From the NCBI GenBank assembly GCA_023434025.1, contig JAEYTL010000040.1, forward strand, positions 10,954 through 74,953: a stretch of 64,000 nt of DNA, in the 5' to 3' direction. Positions 35,681 to 43,896 of the stretch are shown in pieces; within the stretch, counting starts at the first letter, position 1, and each line of letters starts with the position of its first letter. Source of the DNA: Bacteroidota bacterium. GTDB taxonomy: Bacteria; Bacteroidota; Bacteroidia; Flavobacteriales; Flavobacteriaceae. The notes under the pieces are model-generated. The model saw only the letters and a list, made by a program, of their open reading frames with translations, did no database searches and had not been told where the DNA came from. The translations under genes and the position numbers were made by a program.

Positions 35681-36856
35681 ATGAACTATATACTTTTTGA
35701 CGGACCCGTTCGCAAGGCACTTTTGCCATTTACATTCACCCGTCCGGTGGCTGATATCCGTATCGGAATTTTAACCATTCGCGAAAAATGGGAAAAATAC
35801 TTAGGCTATACAACCACTACTATTACCGAAGATTATTTGTCTGAAAAATACCCGATGGTAGAAATGGATGATAATATTCTGATTAATTCGTCTTTTCTAC
35901 CGAATGAAGTACTGGTAGAAATGATTAAAAGCCTTGAGAAAAACCAGGCCATTTTAAAAGGAGACGAAGTGATTGCTTTCTACACAAATGATACCCAGGA
36001 AGAAATAGATTTTGATACCTATGAAATTATTGATTATGATGAAGAAGGGTTGCGAATAGAACACACCTGGGATATTTTTGCTAAAAATGATGCTGCCATA
36101 CGGGAAGATTTTGAACTGTTAACCGATGGACGAAATTCGCAGCCCATTCCCAAAAGTGTAAATGTCATTGCTCCCGAAAATGTATTTATAGAGGAAGGGG
36201 CCAAACTCGAATTTGTAACATTAAACGCTTCCACCGGACCCATTTACATTGGCAGGAATGCAGAAATCATGGAAGGCTCTGTGATTCGCGGCCCTTTTGC
36301 CTTGTGCGAAGAGGCTCAGGTAAAACTGGCTGCTAAAGTCTATGGTGCTACCACTGTTGGACCACATTGCCGAATTGGGGGAGAAGTAAGTAATTCCGTT
36401 CTTTTTGGTTATTCCAATAAAGGGCACGATGGGTTCTTAGGAAATGCCGTGTTGGGTGAATGGTGTAATATAGGAGCTGATTCGAATAATTCCAATCTCA
36501 AAAACAACTACGAAGAAGTAAAATTGTGGAGCTATGAAACCGAAGGCTTTGCCAAAACCGGTTTGCAGTTTTGCGGGCTTATGATGGGAGATCACAGTAA
36601 ATGCGGCATCAACACCATGTTCAATACCGGAACGGTAGTGGGGGTTTCTGCCAATATTTTCGGCAGCGGATTTCCACGGAATTTTGTGCCGAGTTTCAGT
36701 TGGGGAGGAGCTTCCGGTTTTACGACCTACATCACTAAAAAAGCGTTTGAAACTGCCCGTATTGTCATGTCTCGCCGTCATGTAGAATTTACAGAAGAAG
36801 ACGCTGGAATTTTAGAACATGTGTTTGAAGAGACGAAGAAGTGGAGGAAGGAATAA
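35681..36856 (+). CDS. GlmU-like putative sugar nucleotidyltransferase/acyltransferase
   Basis: A 391-residue protein of the Bacteroidota GlmU-like family. The N-terminal third is a reduced nucleotidyltransferase-like fold (LFDGPVRKALLPFTFTRPVADIRIG), and residues about 170-370 are left-handed beta-helix hexapeptide repeats (IYIGRNAEIMEGSVIRG, AKVYGATTVGPHCRIGG). The classical LAAGxGTRM pyrophosphorylase loop is not present, so true UDP-GlcNAc synthesis is doubtful; an acyltransferase or a different sugar is possible. Cytoplasmic. A palindromic repeat separates it from the converging peptide-binding lipoprotein gene. Confidence 0.8.
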   Translation: MNYILFDGPVRKALLPFTFTRPVADIRIGILTIREKWEKYLGYTTTTITEDYLSEKYPMVEMDDNILINSSFLPNEVLVEMIKSLEKNQAILKGDEVIAFYTNDTQEEIDFDTYEIIDYDEEGLRIEHTWDIFAKNDAAIREDFELLTDGRNSQPIPKSVNVIAPENVFIEEGAKLEFVTLNASTGPIYIGRNAEIMEGSVIRGPFALCEEAQVKLAAKVYGATTVGPHCRIGGEVSNSVLFGYSNKGHDGFLGNAVLGEWCNIGADSNNSNLKNNYEEVKLWSYETEGFAKTGLQFCGLMMGDHSKCGINTMFNTGTVVGVSANIFGSGFPRNFVPSFSWGGASGFTTYITKKAFETARIVMSRRHVEFTEEDAGILEHVFEETKKWRKE

Positions 36857-36868
36857 AAACTATACGCT

Positions 36869-37023
36869 TAACCGCAAAGTTCGATAAGTTTACGCAGAGT
36901 TCGCAATGGATTACTCCATTTTTTTATTTTCTCACAAAGTCGCTAAGTTTTTTGCTTCACTGCATCTTTGCCAGAAGTATTTTTAGCGTTCTTAGCGTAA
37001 AACTTAGCGAACTTTGCGGTTAA
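36869..37023. repeat. CGCAAAGTTCG-type palindromic repeat
   Basis: Arms 36869-36904 and 36986-37023 are imperfect complements, with the outer 16 bases (TTAACCGCAAAGTTCG) perfect. The element fills the gap between two converging genes and its right arm supplies the stop codon (TTA complement at 37020-37022) of the peptide-binding lipoprotein. It resembles dispersed CGCAAAG/CTTTGCG palindromes common in Flavobacterium intergenic DNA. Confidence 0.75.
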
Positions 37024-38624
37024 ATCTTCTTAACCCTTTTTAAAGATAACAAATTCAACGGATTAATCCCCAGCCCTTCCACATTTTTTCTCGTAAATCT
37101 CGCCACTTTATCATAGAACAACGGAATTACCGGAGCTTCTTTAATGATGATCTGATCCATTTGTTGATACAGTTCAAATCGTCTGACATCATCGGTTTCT
37201 AAAAAGGCTTTTTCATACAAAGCATCAAATCCGGTGTTTGAAAAATGGGTATAATTCGGCCCGTTCGGAGCAAAGTTTTTACTGTAAAAAAGCGATAAAT
37301 AATTCTCCGCATCCGGATAATCAGCAATCCAGCTGGCTCTGAAAAAGGTGATTTTGCCAGTTGCAATTGCTTGTCGCAGGGTAGAGGGCGGATTCACATC
37401 AATTTCAATATCCAAACCAATTTTTTGCCATTCACGTTGTAAAAATTCACCAATATCAATATACGTTGCATTAGTACTTAAAATAATCTTCGGCTTTTTA
37501 ATGCCAGTCTCTTTCACAAATTCAGCCACTAAATCTTTGGCTTTTTCCGGTTCAAAATCATAGCCTTTTTGGTTGTTAAAACCCGGCATTCCGCTCGGAA
37601 TGATGCCGCTGGTGGCCGGAATTCCCATGTTGTTCCGCAAATAGGTAATCATCTTGGCCCGGTCAAAACCGTAATTCAACGCCTGTCGGATGCGTTTGTC
37701 TAAAACCGTTTGATCAGTTCCGTCCATTCTGAAACCCAGGTATTCGGTGTTGAGGTAAGCACCGCTAATTAAATTAACATCGTTGGCATATTTGGGTTGT
37801 AATTCACCTTTTTGTGTCAGAATCTCATCTTTATACGACGGATCCAATCCCGAAACAAAATCGATTTTACCTTGAATAAATTCCAGAAAACCACTTTGTT
37901 TGTCGGGCAAAAAGGTAATAGCAATGGCTTCTAAATAAGGTAGTTGCTTTCCGTTTTTGTCTTTTTCAAAATAAATGGGGTTTCTTCTTAAGACCAATTT
38001 TACATTTTCTTCCCAGAATTTAAATCGAAAAGGTCCGGTTCCGATGGGTCTTGTTCTAAAATCATAATCCGGACTTTCGATAATTTCCTTTGGAACCACC
38101 GAGGCATATTTCATCGATAACAAACCTAAAAATGCCGGGAATGATTTTGTTAACCGGATTTCAAAAACCGAATCGTTTATCGCCTGAAAATCCTTCACAT
38201 TTTGTAGAATCCAGCCGCCGGGTGAAGCTACTTTTTCATCTTTCAAACGCTTTAAACTGTACTCAAAATCGGATGCCTTTACCGTTCGGGTGGAATCTTT
38301 TCCAAACAATTCATGCTTATGGAAATAAACGTCGTCACGAAGGGTAAACCGATAGGTGTTTCCGTCTTCCGAAATGAGCCAGCTTTTGGCAATATCGGGC
38401 TTAATATGTAAACTGTCATCCAATTGAACCAGGCCGTTGTAAAGCTGGTTGCAAGCCCAAATCGTGTTTTGCGATTTAGAAAAAGCCGGATCTAATGTGG
38501 CAATATTGGCACTTTCGTTATAGCGAAAAACCAGATGGTCAAGCTCTTGGGATTGGTTTTTTCCGCATGAACTCATCAGGAGGATGAGGTAACCAAATGA
38601 TATATAACAAATTAATGATTTCAT
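37020..38624 (-). CDS. Peptide/nickel-type ABC substrate-binding lipoprotein (SBP family 5)
   Basis: A 534-residue lipoprotein with lipid Cys20 (LLMSSC). The SBP_bac_5 fold is clear: FRYNESANIATLDPAFSKSQ start, DIAKSWLISEDGNTYRFTLRDDVYFH, and the C-terminal IIKEAPVIPLFYDKVARFTRKNVEGL. Expected to bind oligopeptides in the periplasm; no permease or ATPase genes adjoin it, so it serves a transporter encoded elsewhere or acts alone. Its stop codon is supplied by a palindromic repeat, which may have replaced the original end. Confidence 0.88.
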   Translation of the reverse strand: MKSLICYISFGYLILLMSSCGKNQSQELDHLVFRYNESANIATLDPAFSKSQNTIWACNQLYNGLVQLDDSLHIKPDIAKSWLISEDGNTYRFTLRDDVYFHKHELFGKDSTRTVKASDFEYSLKRLKDEKVASPGGWILQNVKDFQAINDSVFEIRLTKSFPAFLGLLSMKYASVVPKEIIESPDYDFRTRPIGTGPFRFKFWEENVKLVLRRNPIYFEKDKNGKQLPYLEAIAITFLPDKQSGFLEFIQGKIDFVSGLDPSYKDEILTQKGELQPKYANDVNLISGAYLNTEYLGFRMDGTDQTVLDKRIRQALNYGFDRAKMITYLRNNMGIPATSGIIPSGMPGFNNQKGYDFEPEKAKDLVAEFVKETGIKKPKIILSTNATYIDIGEFLQREWQKIGLDIEIDVNPPSTLRQAIATGKITFFRASWIADYPDAENYLSLFYSKNFAPNGPNYTHFSNTGFDALYEKAFLETDDVRRFELYQQMDQIIIKEAPVIPLFYDKVARFTRKNVEGLGINPLNLLSLKRVKKI

Positions 38625-38642
38625 TTTCCCGATTATTGTGTG

Positions 38643-38650
38643 TAAATTTG
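38643..38650 (+). promoter_or_regulatory. -7 box of mtaB
   Basis: TAAATTTG, exact TAnnTTTG match; transcription would start near 38657, between the divergent lipoprotein gene and mtaB. Confidence 0.55.
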
Positions 38651-38714
38651 CAACCTTTATTTAGGGTAAATATAAGGAATGTTACCCTTTTTCCAATTTA
38701 AGGAAATGCAGATT

Positions 38715-40052
38715 ATGACACCAAACGCTAAAAAAGTTGCTTTTTATACCTTAGGATGCAAACTGAATTTTTCTGAAACATCAACCATAGCTCGGAATTT
38801 TCAGCAGGAAGGTTTTGAACGGGTTGATTTTGAAGAGGCTGCTGATATTTATGTGATAAATACCTGTTCGGTAACGGATAATGCCGATAGACAATTTAAA
38901 CAAATTGTTAAAAAAGCATTGAAAAATAACGAGAAAGCGTTTGTAGTTGCCGTTGGATGTTATGCTCAATTAAAACCTGAAGAATTGGCTGCGGTTGATG
39001 GTGTAGATTTGGTTTTAGGGGCTACCGAAAAATTCAAAATCACCGATTATTTGAACGATTTGGGTAAAAATGATTTGGGCGAAGTGCATTCCTGTGAGAT
39101 TGAAGAAGCCAATTTTTATGTGGGAAGTTATTCGATTGGAGACAGAACCCGGGCGTTTTTGAAAGTACAGGACGGTTGCGATTACAAGTGTACGTATTGC
39201 ACCATTCCGCTGGCTCGTGGAATTTCACGTAGTGATGAATTGCAAAATGTATTGAAAAATGCCAAGGAAATTTCGCAACAAGGCATTAAAGAAATCGTGT
39301 TAACCGGTGTGAATATCGGTGATTACGGCAAAGGCGAATTTGGCAACAAAAAACACGAACATACATTTTTAGAATTGGTTCAGGCTTTAGATAAAGTAGA
39401 AGGAATTGAACGTTTGCGAATTTCTTCTATCGAACCGAATTTATTGAAAAACGAAACAATTGATTTTGTGTCGAAAAGCCGAACCTTTGTGCCGCATTTT
39501 CACATTCCGCTACAATCGGGAAGTAATGACATATTAAAAAAAATGAAGCGTCGTTATTTGCGGGAACTGTATGTAGATAGAGTTAATAAAATTCGTGAAG
39601 TGATGCCCGATGCCTGTATTGGCGTAGATGTTATTGTCGGCTTTCCGGGTGAAACGGATGAGCATTTTTTAGAAACCTATCATTTTTTGAATGATTTGGC
39701 CATTTCTTATTTGCATGTTTTTACGTATTCTGAGCGAGATAACACAGAAGCTGTTGAAATGGATGGAGTTGTGCCGATTAATGTTCGCTCCAAAAGAAGT
39801 AAAATGCTTCGCGGATTATCGGTAAAAAAACGGAGAGCTTTCTATGAAAGCCAACTCGGTGCAACGAGAACCGTTTTATTTGAGGCCGAAAATAAAGAAG
39901 GTTACATTCATGGGTTTACTGAAAATTATGTAAAAGTAAAAACGCCATGGAACCCTGAATTGGTGAATACGTTACACGAAATCAAACTGACCAGGATTGA
40001 TGAGGATGGATCGGTTAGGATGGCGTTTGTAAGGGATGTTGTATCTGTTTAG
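38715..40052 (+). CDS. mtaB: tRNA t6A37 methylthiotransferase MtaB
   Basis: A 445-residue radical-SAM enzyme that adds a methylthio group to t6A37 of tRNA. N-terminal UPF0004 domain with three cluster cysteines (GCKLN, NTCSVT, VGCYAQ), radical-SAM CxxxCxxC at C155, C159 and C162 (CDYKCTYC), and a C-terminal TRAM-like region (about 375-440). The start ATG at 38715 follows AAGGA by 10 bases; ATGs at 38706 and 38679 are possible but have no spaced ribosome site. The 3' end is partly duplicated 190 bases downstream (see findings). Confidence 0.92.
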   Translation: MTPNAKKVAFYTLGCKLNFSETSTIARNFQQEGFERVDFEEAADIYVINTCSVTDNADRQFKQIVKKALKNNEKAFVVAVGCYAQLKPEELAAVDGVDLVLGATEKFKITDYLNDLGKNDLGEVHSCEIEEANFYVGSYSIGDRTRAFLKVQDGCDYKCTYCTIPLARGISRSDELQNVLKNAKEISQQGIKEIVLTGVNIGDYGKGEFGNKKHEHTFLELVQALDKVEGIERLRISSIEPNLLKNETIDFVSKSRTFVPHFHIPLQSGSNDILKKMKRRYLRELYVDRVNKIREVMPDACIGVDVIVGFPGETDEHFLETYHFLNDLAISYLHVFTYSERDNTEAVEMDGVVPINVRSKRSKMLRGLSVKKRRAFYESQLGATRTVLFEAENKEGYIHGFTENYVKVKTPWNPELVNTLHEIKLTRIDEDGSVRMAFVRDVVSV

Positions 40053-40072
40053 AATTTTGAATTTTTCTCATT

Positions 40073-40195
40073 TTGTGTCATTTCGACGAAAGGAGAAATC
40101 ATATAATCCAAGTAAAACTATTACTAAACTATCAGAATTTGTAACCTCAACTTTATGTGATTTTTCCTGCCGCTAAAATGACACAACTAAACGTG
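40073..40195. repeat. TGTCATTTCG-type palindromic repeat
   Basis: Left arm starts TTGTGTCATTTCGACGAAAG and right arm ends GCTAAAATGACACAA; they pair over about 32 bases with several mismatches. This resembles the GTCATTTCGAC...GTCGAAATGAC elements seen between genes in many Bacteroidota. It lies between mtaB and the remnant of an mtaB-like 3' end. Confidence 0.55.
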
Positions 40196-40205
40196 GGAGC
40201 TGGGA

Positions 40206-40245
40206 AGGATGACGTTTGTGAGGGATTTGGCGGTTTTTGTAGGTA
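40206..40245 (+). pseudogene. Remnant of a second mtaB 3' end
   Basis: AGGATGACGTTTGTGAGGGA at 40206 onward matches the true end of mtaB (40017-40037) at 19 of 21 bases and reads RMTFVRDLAVFVG in the same codon phase as RMAFVRDVVSV of mtaB. No start or body is present. It is probably the displaced original end of mtaB, or a partial duplication, separated by the palindromic repeat. Confidence 0.5.
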
Positions 40246-40293
40246 TCCATACACTCAATTTACTTCTCATTAAATTCTTAATTAAAAGTCAAA

Positions 40294-40737
40294 ATGCTAT
40301 CAATTGATAAAATTATAAACGAATATACTTGTACTAAAACTTTTTATCACAATATTGATTTATTTGAAGGTTATGGTGCATTTTGTGATGTATACTTTAG
40401 AAGTAAATCAAAAAAAATAAAACAGGAGCAAGTAGATGTTTATAACAATTTCAAAAATGATTTTCTAACCACTATAAAAGAAATTGAAAAATTCATTGAA
40501 TTTAATTTAGATGATTCAGAAAGAAGTAAAGCTGAAATTATCAAAAAGTCAAATTTGAATTTAGATGTTATTGAAATTCCATTTGATAATTTGAAATATG
40601 ATATGGTTCTAATTTGTGGTAAAACCTATAAAAATTTCTTTTTCTTCAAAAGAAATATAGATGTTCGCGTTGAGTTTAAAGATGGAAAAATAAATTCTAT
40701 TAAAAGAAAGAAGAATACATTGGAAGAGAATAATTAA
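40294..40737 (+). CDS. Hypothetical AT-rich protein
   Basis: A 147-residue, Lys/Asn/Phe-rich cytoplasmic protein with no signal peptide or membrane helix (start MLSIDKIINEYTCTKTF; late segment KYDMVLICGKTYKNFFFFKRN). It is clearly richer in A and T than its neighbours, which suggests recent arrival or weak constraint. No family was recognised; size and orphan status resemble small immunity-type or adaptor proteins, but nothing supports that further. Confidence 0.55.
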   Translation: MLSIDKIINEYTCTKTFYHNIDLFEGYGAFCDVYFRSKSKKIKQEQVDVYNNFKNDFLTTIKEIEKFIEFNLDDSERSKAEIIKKSNLNLDVIEIPFDNLKYDMVLICGKTYKNFFFFKRNIDVRVEFKDGKINSIKRKKNTLEENN

Positions 40738-40832
40738 TGTTAAAGACTACTCCTGTGTAGAGGTTGCAGGTCATGAAAATCTCGTATGTGATTGAACACT
40801 AATGACAGCGGCTGATTATTGTAAACTGACAA

Positions 40833-41459
40833 CTACCTCTCAAACACCGTCACTCTTCCCTCAATCGTATAACTCGAAAACCCGATATTTTTAGTAATCC
40901 ATTCCATGGTTTTGGGATGATAGAAAAATACATGTGAATGATCGTTTTTGTAATACCACGTATCAAAATTTTGGGTTTCAGAGAAAAAATCGGTCATGCA
41001 AATCAGTTTTCCACCGGTTTTCAGAAGATCATGGAGCTTTTGAAACTCTTTAAACGGATGGTGAAAATGCTCAATCACTTCGCAACAGGTAATATAATCA
41101 TATTTTTTTTCCAATACTTTTGGGTTATTGGAAAAGAAGGGGTCGAATTCAATGATGTTGTATTTTTGGTCTTTGAGTAATTTGACAATGACCGAGTTGG
41201 TTCCAGAACCAAAGTCCAGACCGGAATTTTCGGGCGTGAAGTCGTTGAGCACTGCCTTCACAACAGGTGATGCAAATTGCTGATAGCCGGGATCATTTAC
41301 ATCGTTATTGTGAAATGTGTAATGTTTTTTCTCTTCTGATTCCGTCAGGTAATTTTTAGTATCTAAAAAAACGGAAAAACAAGTGGTGCAGAAATAAAAT
41401 TCCCGGTGTTTCTGTGTATAAAAATGATTGGAAGGCGAAGAACAAAGCGGACACTTCAT
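40833..41459 (-). CDS. Class I SAM-dependent methyltransferase with zinc-ribbon N-terminus
   Basis: A 208-residue protein. The N-terminal 30 residues carry four Cys (CPLC and CTTC) typical of a zinc ribbon. The methyltransferase core follows: LDFGSGTNSVIVKLL (about 83-97, motif I) and YDYITCCEVIEHFHHPFKEF (motif IV). Similar proteins occur among sugar and small-molecule methyltransferases; the substrate is unknown. It starts 2 bases after the GNAT gene and is co-transcribed with it. Confidence 0.8.
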   Translation of the reverse strand: MKCPLCSSPSNHFYTQKHREFYFCTTCFSVFLDTKNYLTESEEKKHYTFHNNDVNDPGYQQFASPVVKAVLNDFTPENSGLDFGSGTNSVIVKLLKDQKYNIIEFDPFFSNNPKVLEKKYDYITCCEVIEHFHHPFKEFQKLHDLLKTGGKLICMTDFFSETQNFDTWYYKNDHSHVFFYHPKTMEWITKNIGFSSYTIEGRVTVFER

Positions 41460-41461
41460 GG

Positions 41462-41743
41462 TTATAGTTTTATTCCCGGAGGAAGCAACTCTTTGTAAAC
41501 CGGATTTTTTCTGAAAAAGTGGGCTACTTTTGGATGTGTAGGGACTACTTTGAACTTTCTTTCTTCAGCTATCGAAAGCACAGTTTTAATAAAATCATTA
41601 ATGAGTTCGGTATCCAGATCTTCCGGGTGATTTAATTTTGTTAGAAACAGCTTTCGCTCTTGTACGGCATATTCCATTACCAATAAACCGAGTTCTGTTT
41701 GGGTTTCAAATTGTCTTAGTAATTGATTGTCTTTGATTTCCAT
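41462..41743 (-). CDS. Small GNAT-family N-acetyltransferase (COG2388 type)
   Basis: A 93-residue single-domain protein of the minimal GNAT/YjdJ type, with the family's LNHPEDLDTELINDFIKTVLSIAEERKFKVVPTHPKV arrangement (residues about 37-73) and a terminal FFRKNPVYKELL helix. These proteins keep only the acetyl-CoA-binding half of a normal GNAT. Target unknown. First gene of a two-gene operon with the methyltransferase, behind a good promoter at 41782-41789. Confidence 0.82.
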   Translation of the reverse strand: MEIKDNQLLRQFETQTELGLLVMEYAVQERKLFLTKLNHPEDLDTELINDFIKTVLSIAEERKFKVVPTHPKVAHFFRKNPVYKELLPPGIKL

Positions 41744-41781
41744 ACTTTTGTTGGGTTAGGAAAAATGAAATTTTGTTTGTG

Positions 41782-41789
41782 CAAAGGTA
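41782..41789 (-). promoter_or_regulatory. -7 box of the GNAT-methyltransferase operon
   Basis: TACCTTTG on the minus strand, exact TAnnTTTG match, 39 bases before the GNAT start codon. Confidence 0.55.
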
Positions 41790-41919
41790 CGGATTTTAAA
41801 TTTTTTTCTTTCAAAAAGAATGTTAATCTGCACCGAACTCAAAATTATCACTAATTTAACTCTTAATTCATCGTTGTTTTGCTTCAAAGTTTTTAAATTT
41901 ATTACATAAATCGGTTTTT

Positions 41920-42582
41920 ATGGAAAAAATTCCTGTCTATTTTATGCCGGGATTAGCGGCAAGTACCTCTATTTTTGAACGTATAGCGTTGCCGGAAGAT
42001 CAATTTGAAGTTTTTTTGATGGAGTGGATTATTCCGCATCCAAAAGAATCTATTAAAGAATATGTAACCAGGTTATCAAAAAATATCCAGCATGTAAGCC
42101 CGGTATTAATCGGTGTTTCGTTTGGCGGTGTGATTGTACAGGAAATGGCAAAAATTATTCCGGTAAGAAAAACAATTATTATTTCAAGTGTAAAATCAAA
42201 TAAAGAATTTCCCAGACGGTTAAAAATTGCGAAATCAACCAAAGTATACAAATTACTACCCACCGGATTAGTTCAGAATGTAGAAGCTTTGTCTAAGTTA
42301 GCTTATGGTGATACGGTGAAGCAACGCTTAAAATTATATGACCGCTATTTGTGTGTGCGGGATAAATGCTATTTAGATTGGGCTATTGAAACCATTATCC
42401 TTTGGGATAGAAAAGAAGCAGACGATTCGGTTGTTCATATTCACGGCGATTCAGATAATGTTTTCCCGATAAAATATATTCAAAATTCTGTCGTTGTCAG
42501 GGGAGGGACACACATTATGATTTTAAATAAATATAAATGGTTGAATGAAAATTTACCAAAAATTATTTTAAATAATAGTTGA
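41920..42582 (+). CDS. Cytoplasmic alpha/beta-hydrolase
   Basis: A 220-residue alpha/beta-hydrolase. Oxyanion region YFMPGLAAS (7-15), nucleophile elbow G-V-S67-F-G-G (about 65-70), acid near HIHGDSDNVFP (about 174-184), and His in RGGTHIMI (about 196-203) give a full triad. No signal peptide. Substrate unknown. It is followed by the lytic transglycosylase gene on the same strand, but with a separate 49-base gap. Confidence 0.8.
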   Translation: MEKIPVYFMPGLAASTSIFERIALPEDQFEVFLMEWIIPHPKESIKEYVTRLSKNIQHVSPVLIGVSFGGVIVQEMAKIIPVRKTIIISSVKSNKEFPRRLKIAKSTKVYKLLPTGLVQNVEALSKLAYGDTVKQRLKLYDRYLCVRDKCYLDWAIETIILWDRKEADDSVVHIHGDSDNVFPIKYIQNSVVVRGGTHIMILNKYKWLNENLPKIILNNS

Positions 42583-42631
42583 GTTGGACTGATTTTTGTA
42601 GTTTTACATTTAACAAATAAATCTGAAAGGT

Positions 42632-43519
42632 ATGAAAAGGATTAAAAATGTTGTAATGGCAGCCGTTTTGGTAGGGTTGAGTGGAATTTTTGTGTATTCT
42701 TCCTCAAAAAAAATTGTTGTGGCAGAAAAAAGGGAAGTAGTTGCCCTTCCTTTGGAAATTGATTTTGCGGGAGAAAAAGCACCTTTACATATAGCAGACG
42801 TACGGGAAAGGCTGGATCGCGAAATGGTAATCAATACCAACTTACATTCTACAACCACGTTAATTATAAAGAGAGCTAACCGGGCTTTTCCGATTATAGA
42901 ACCTATTTTGAAAAAATATGGTGTTCCGGATGATTTTAAATATTTAGCGGTCATTGAAAGCGGTTTGGCAAATGTGGTTTCGCCGGCAGGAGCTCGTGGT
43001 GTTTGGCAATTTATGCCTCAAACGGCCAAAGAACAAGGAATGGAAGTAAATGATTTTGTGGATGAACGTTACCATTTAGAAAAATCAACCGAAGCAGCCT
43101 GTCGTTATCTGATTGAGGCCAAAAACAAGTTCGGAAACTGGACATTGGCTGCTGCTGCTTATAACGGAGGCATGGGCGGTGTAAATAAACAAATTTCCAA
43201 CCAGCAGGTTTCCGATTATTATGATTTGTTGCTTACCGAAGAAACATCCCGGTATGTCTTCAGAATTTTAGCTTTGAAGGAAATCATGCAAAGCCCGGCA
43301 AAATATGGATTTGACATTCCGTTAGAACAATTGTATCATCCGATAGAAGTAAAGAAAATCAAAGTTGATTCCACTATAACGGATTTAGCGGTTTTTGCTA
43401 AAAATCAAGGTGTAAATTATAAAATCTTAAAAATTCATAATCCCTGGTTAAGGGATAAAAAACTTGAAAATAAAACCAAGAGAACTTACACAATTGAAAT
43501 TCCGACTGAAGGATATTAA
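42632..43519 (+). CDS. Membrane-anchored lytic transglycosylase (MltD-like, GH23)
   Basis: A 295-residue exported protein with an N-terminal membrane segment (about 5-24). The SLT/GH23 domain (about 85-230) has the catalytic Glu109 in AVIESG, then SPAGARGVWQFMPQTA and AAAAYNGG, the three standard signatures. The tail (ITDLAVFAKNQGVNYKILKIHNPWL) resembles a single LysM-like peptidoglycan-binding segment. It cuts peptidoglycan glycan strands in the periplasm during wall turnover. The next gene begins 5 bases after it. Confidence 0.88.
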   Translation: MKRIKNVVMAAVLVGLSGIFVYSSSKKIVVAEKREVVALPLEIDFAGEKAPLHIADVRERLDREMVINTNLHSTTTLIIKRANRAFPIIEPILKKYGVPDDFKYLAVIESGLANVVSPAGARGVWQFMPQTAKEQGMEVNDFVDERYHLEKSTEAACRYLIEAKNKFGNWTLAAAAYNGGMGGVNKQISNQQVSDYYDLLLTEETSRYVFRILALKEIMQSPAKYGFDIPLEQLYHPIEVKKIKVDSTITDLAVFAKNQGVNYKILKIHNPWLRDKKLENKTKRTYTIEIPTEGY

Positions 43520-43524
43520 TTCTG

Positions 43525-43896
43525 ATGAAAATGACAGTTTCAACCTTGTTATTATTGTTATGTATCGGGCTTTTGGCGGGTTTGTTAAGTGGGTTAATCG
43601 GCATAGGAGGCGGGATTATTATGATTCCGTTGCTTTTACTGCTTGGCATGACACAACACCAGTCACAAGGTACCAGTCTGGCCGTTCTTTCGGTTCCGGT
43701 TACGGCATTAGCGGCATTTAACTATTACAAAGAAGGGTACGTTGAATGGAGATATGCTGCTGTTATTGCTGTTTTTTTTGTAATTGGCGGATATATTGGC
43801 AGCAGATTAGCCATTCAGATTGATGAGAAAATTTTAAAGAAAATCTTTGGTGTGATTTTACTGGTTATCGCCGGTAAATTAATTTTCGGAAAATAG
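43525..43896 (+). CDS. Half-size TauE/SafE-family (TSUP) membrane protein
   Basis: A 123-residue protein with four predicted helices and the TSUP signature GLLSGLIGIGGGIIMIPLLL (about 18-37) and GTSLAVLSVPVTALAA. Full-size exporters contain two such halves, so this single-repeat form would need to dimerise. Ion transported (sulfite or other organosulfur anion) is unknown. It is coupled to the lytic transglycosylase gene, a pairing with no obvious reason, and converges on the thioredoxin-like gene with no gap. Confidence 0.8.
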   Translation: MKMTVSTLLLLLCIGLLAGLLSGLIGIGGGIIMIPLLLLLGMTQHQSQGTSLAVLSVPVTALAAFNYYKEGYVEWRYAAVIAVFFVIGGYIGSRLAIQIDEKILKKIFGVILLVIAGKLIFGK

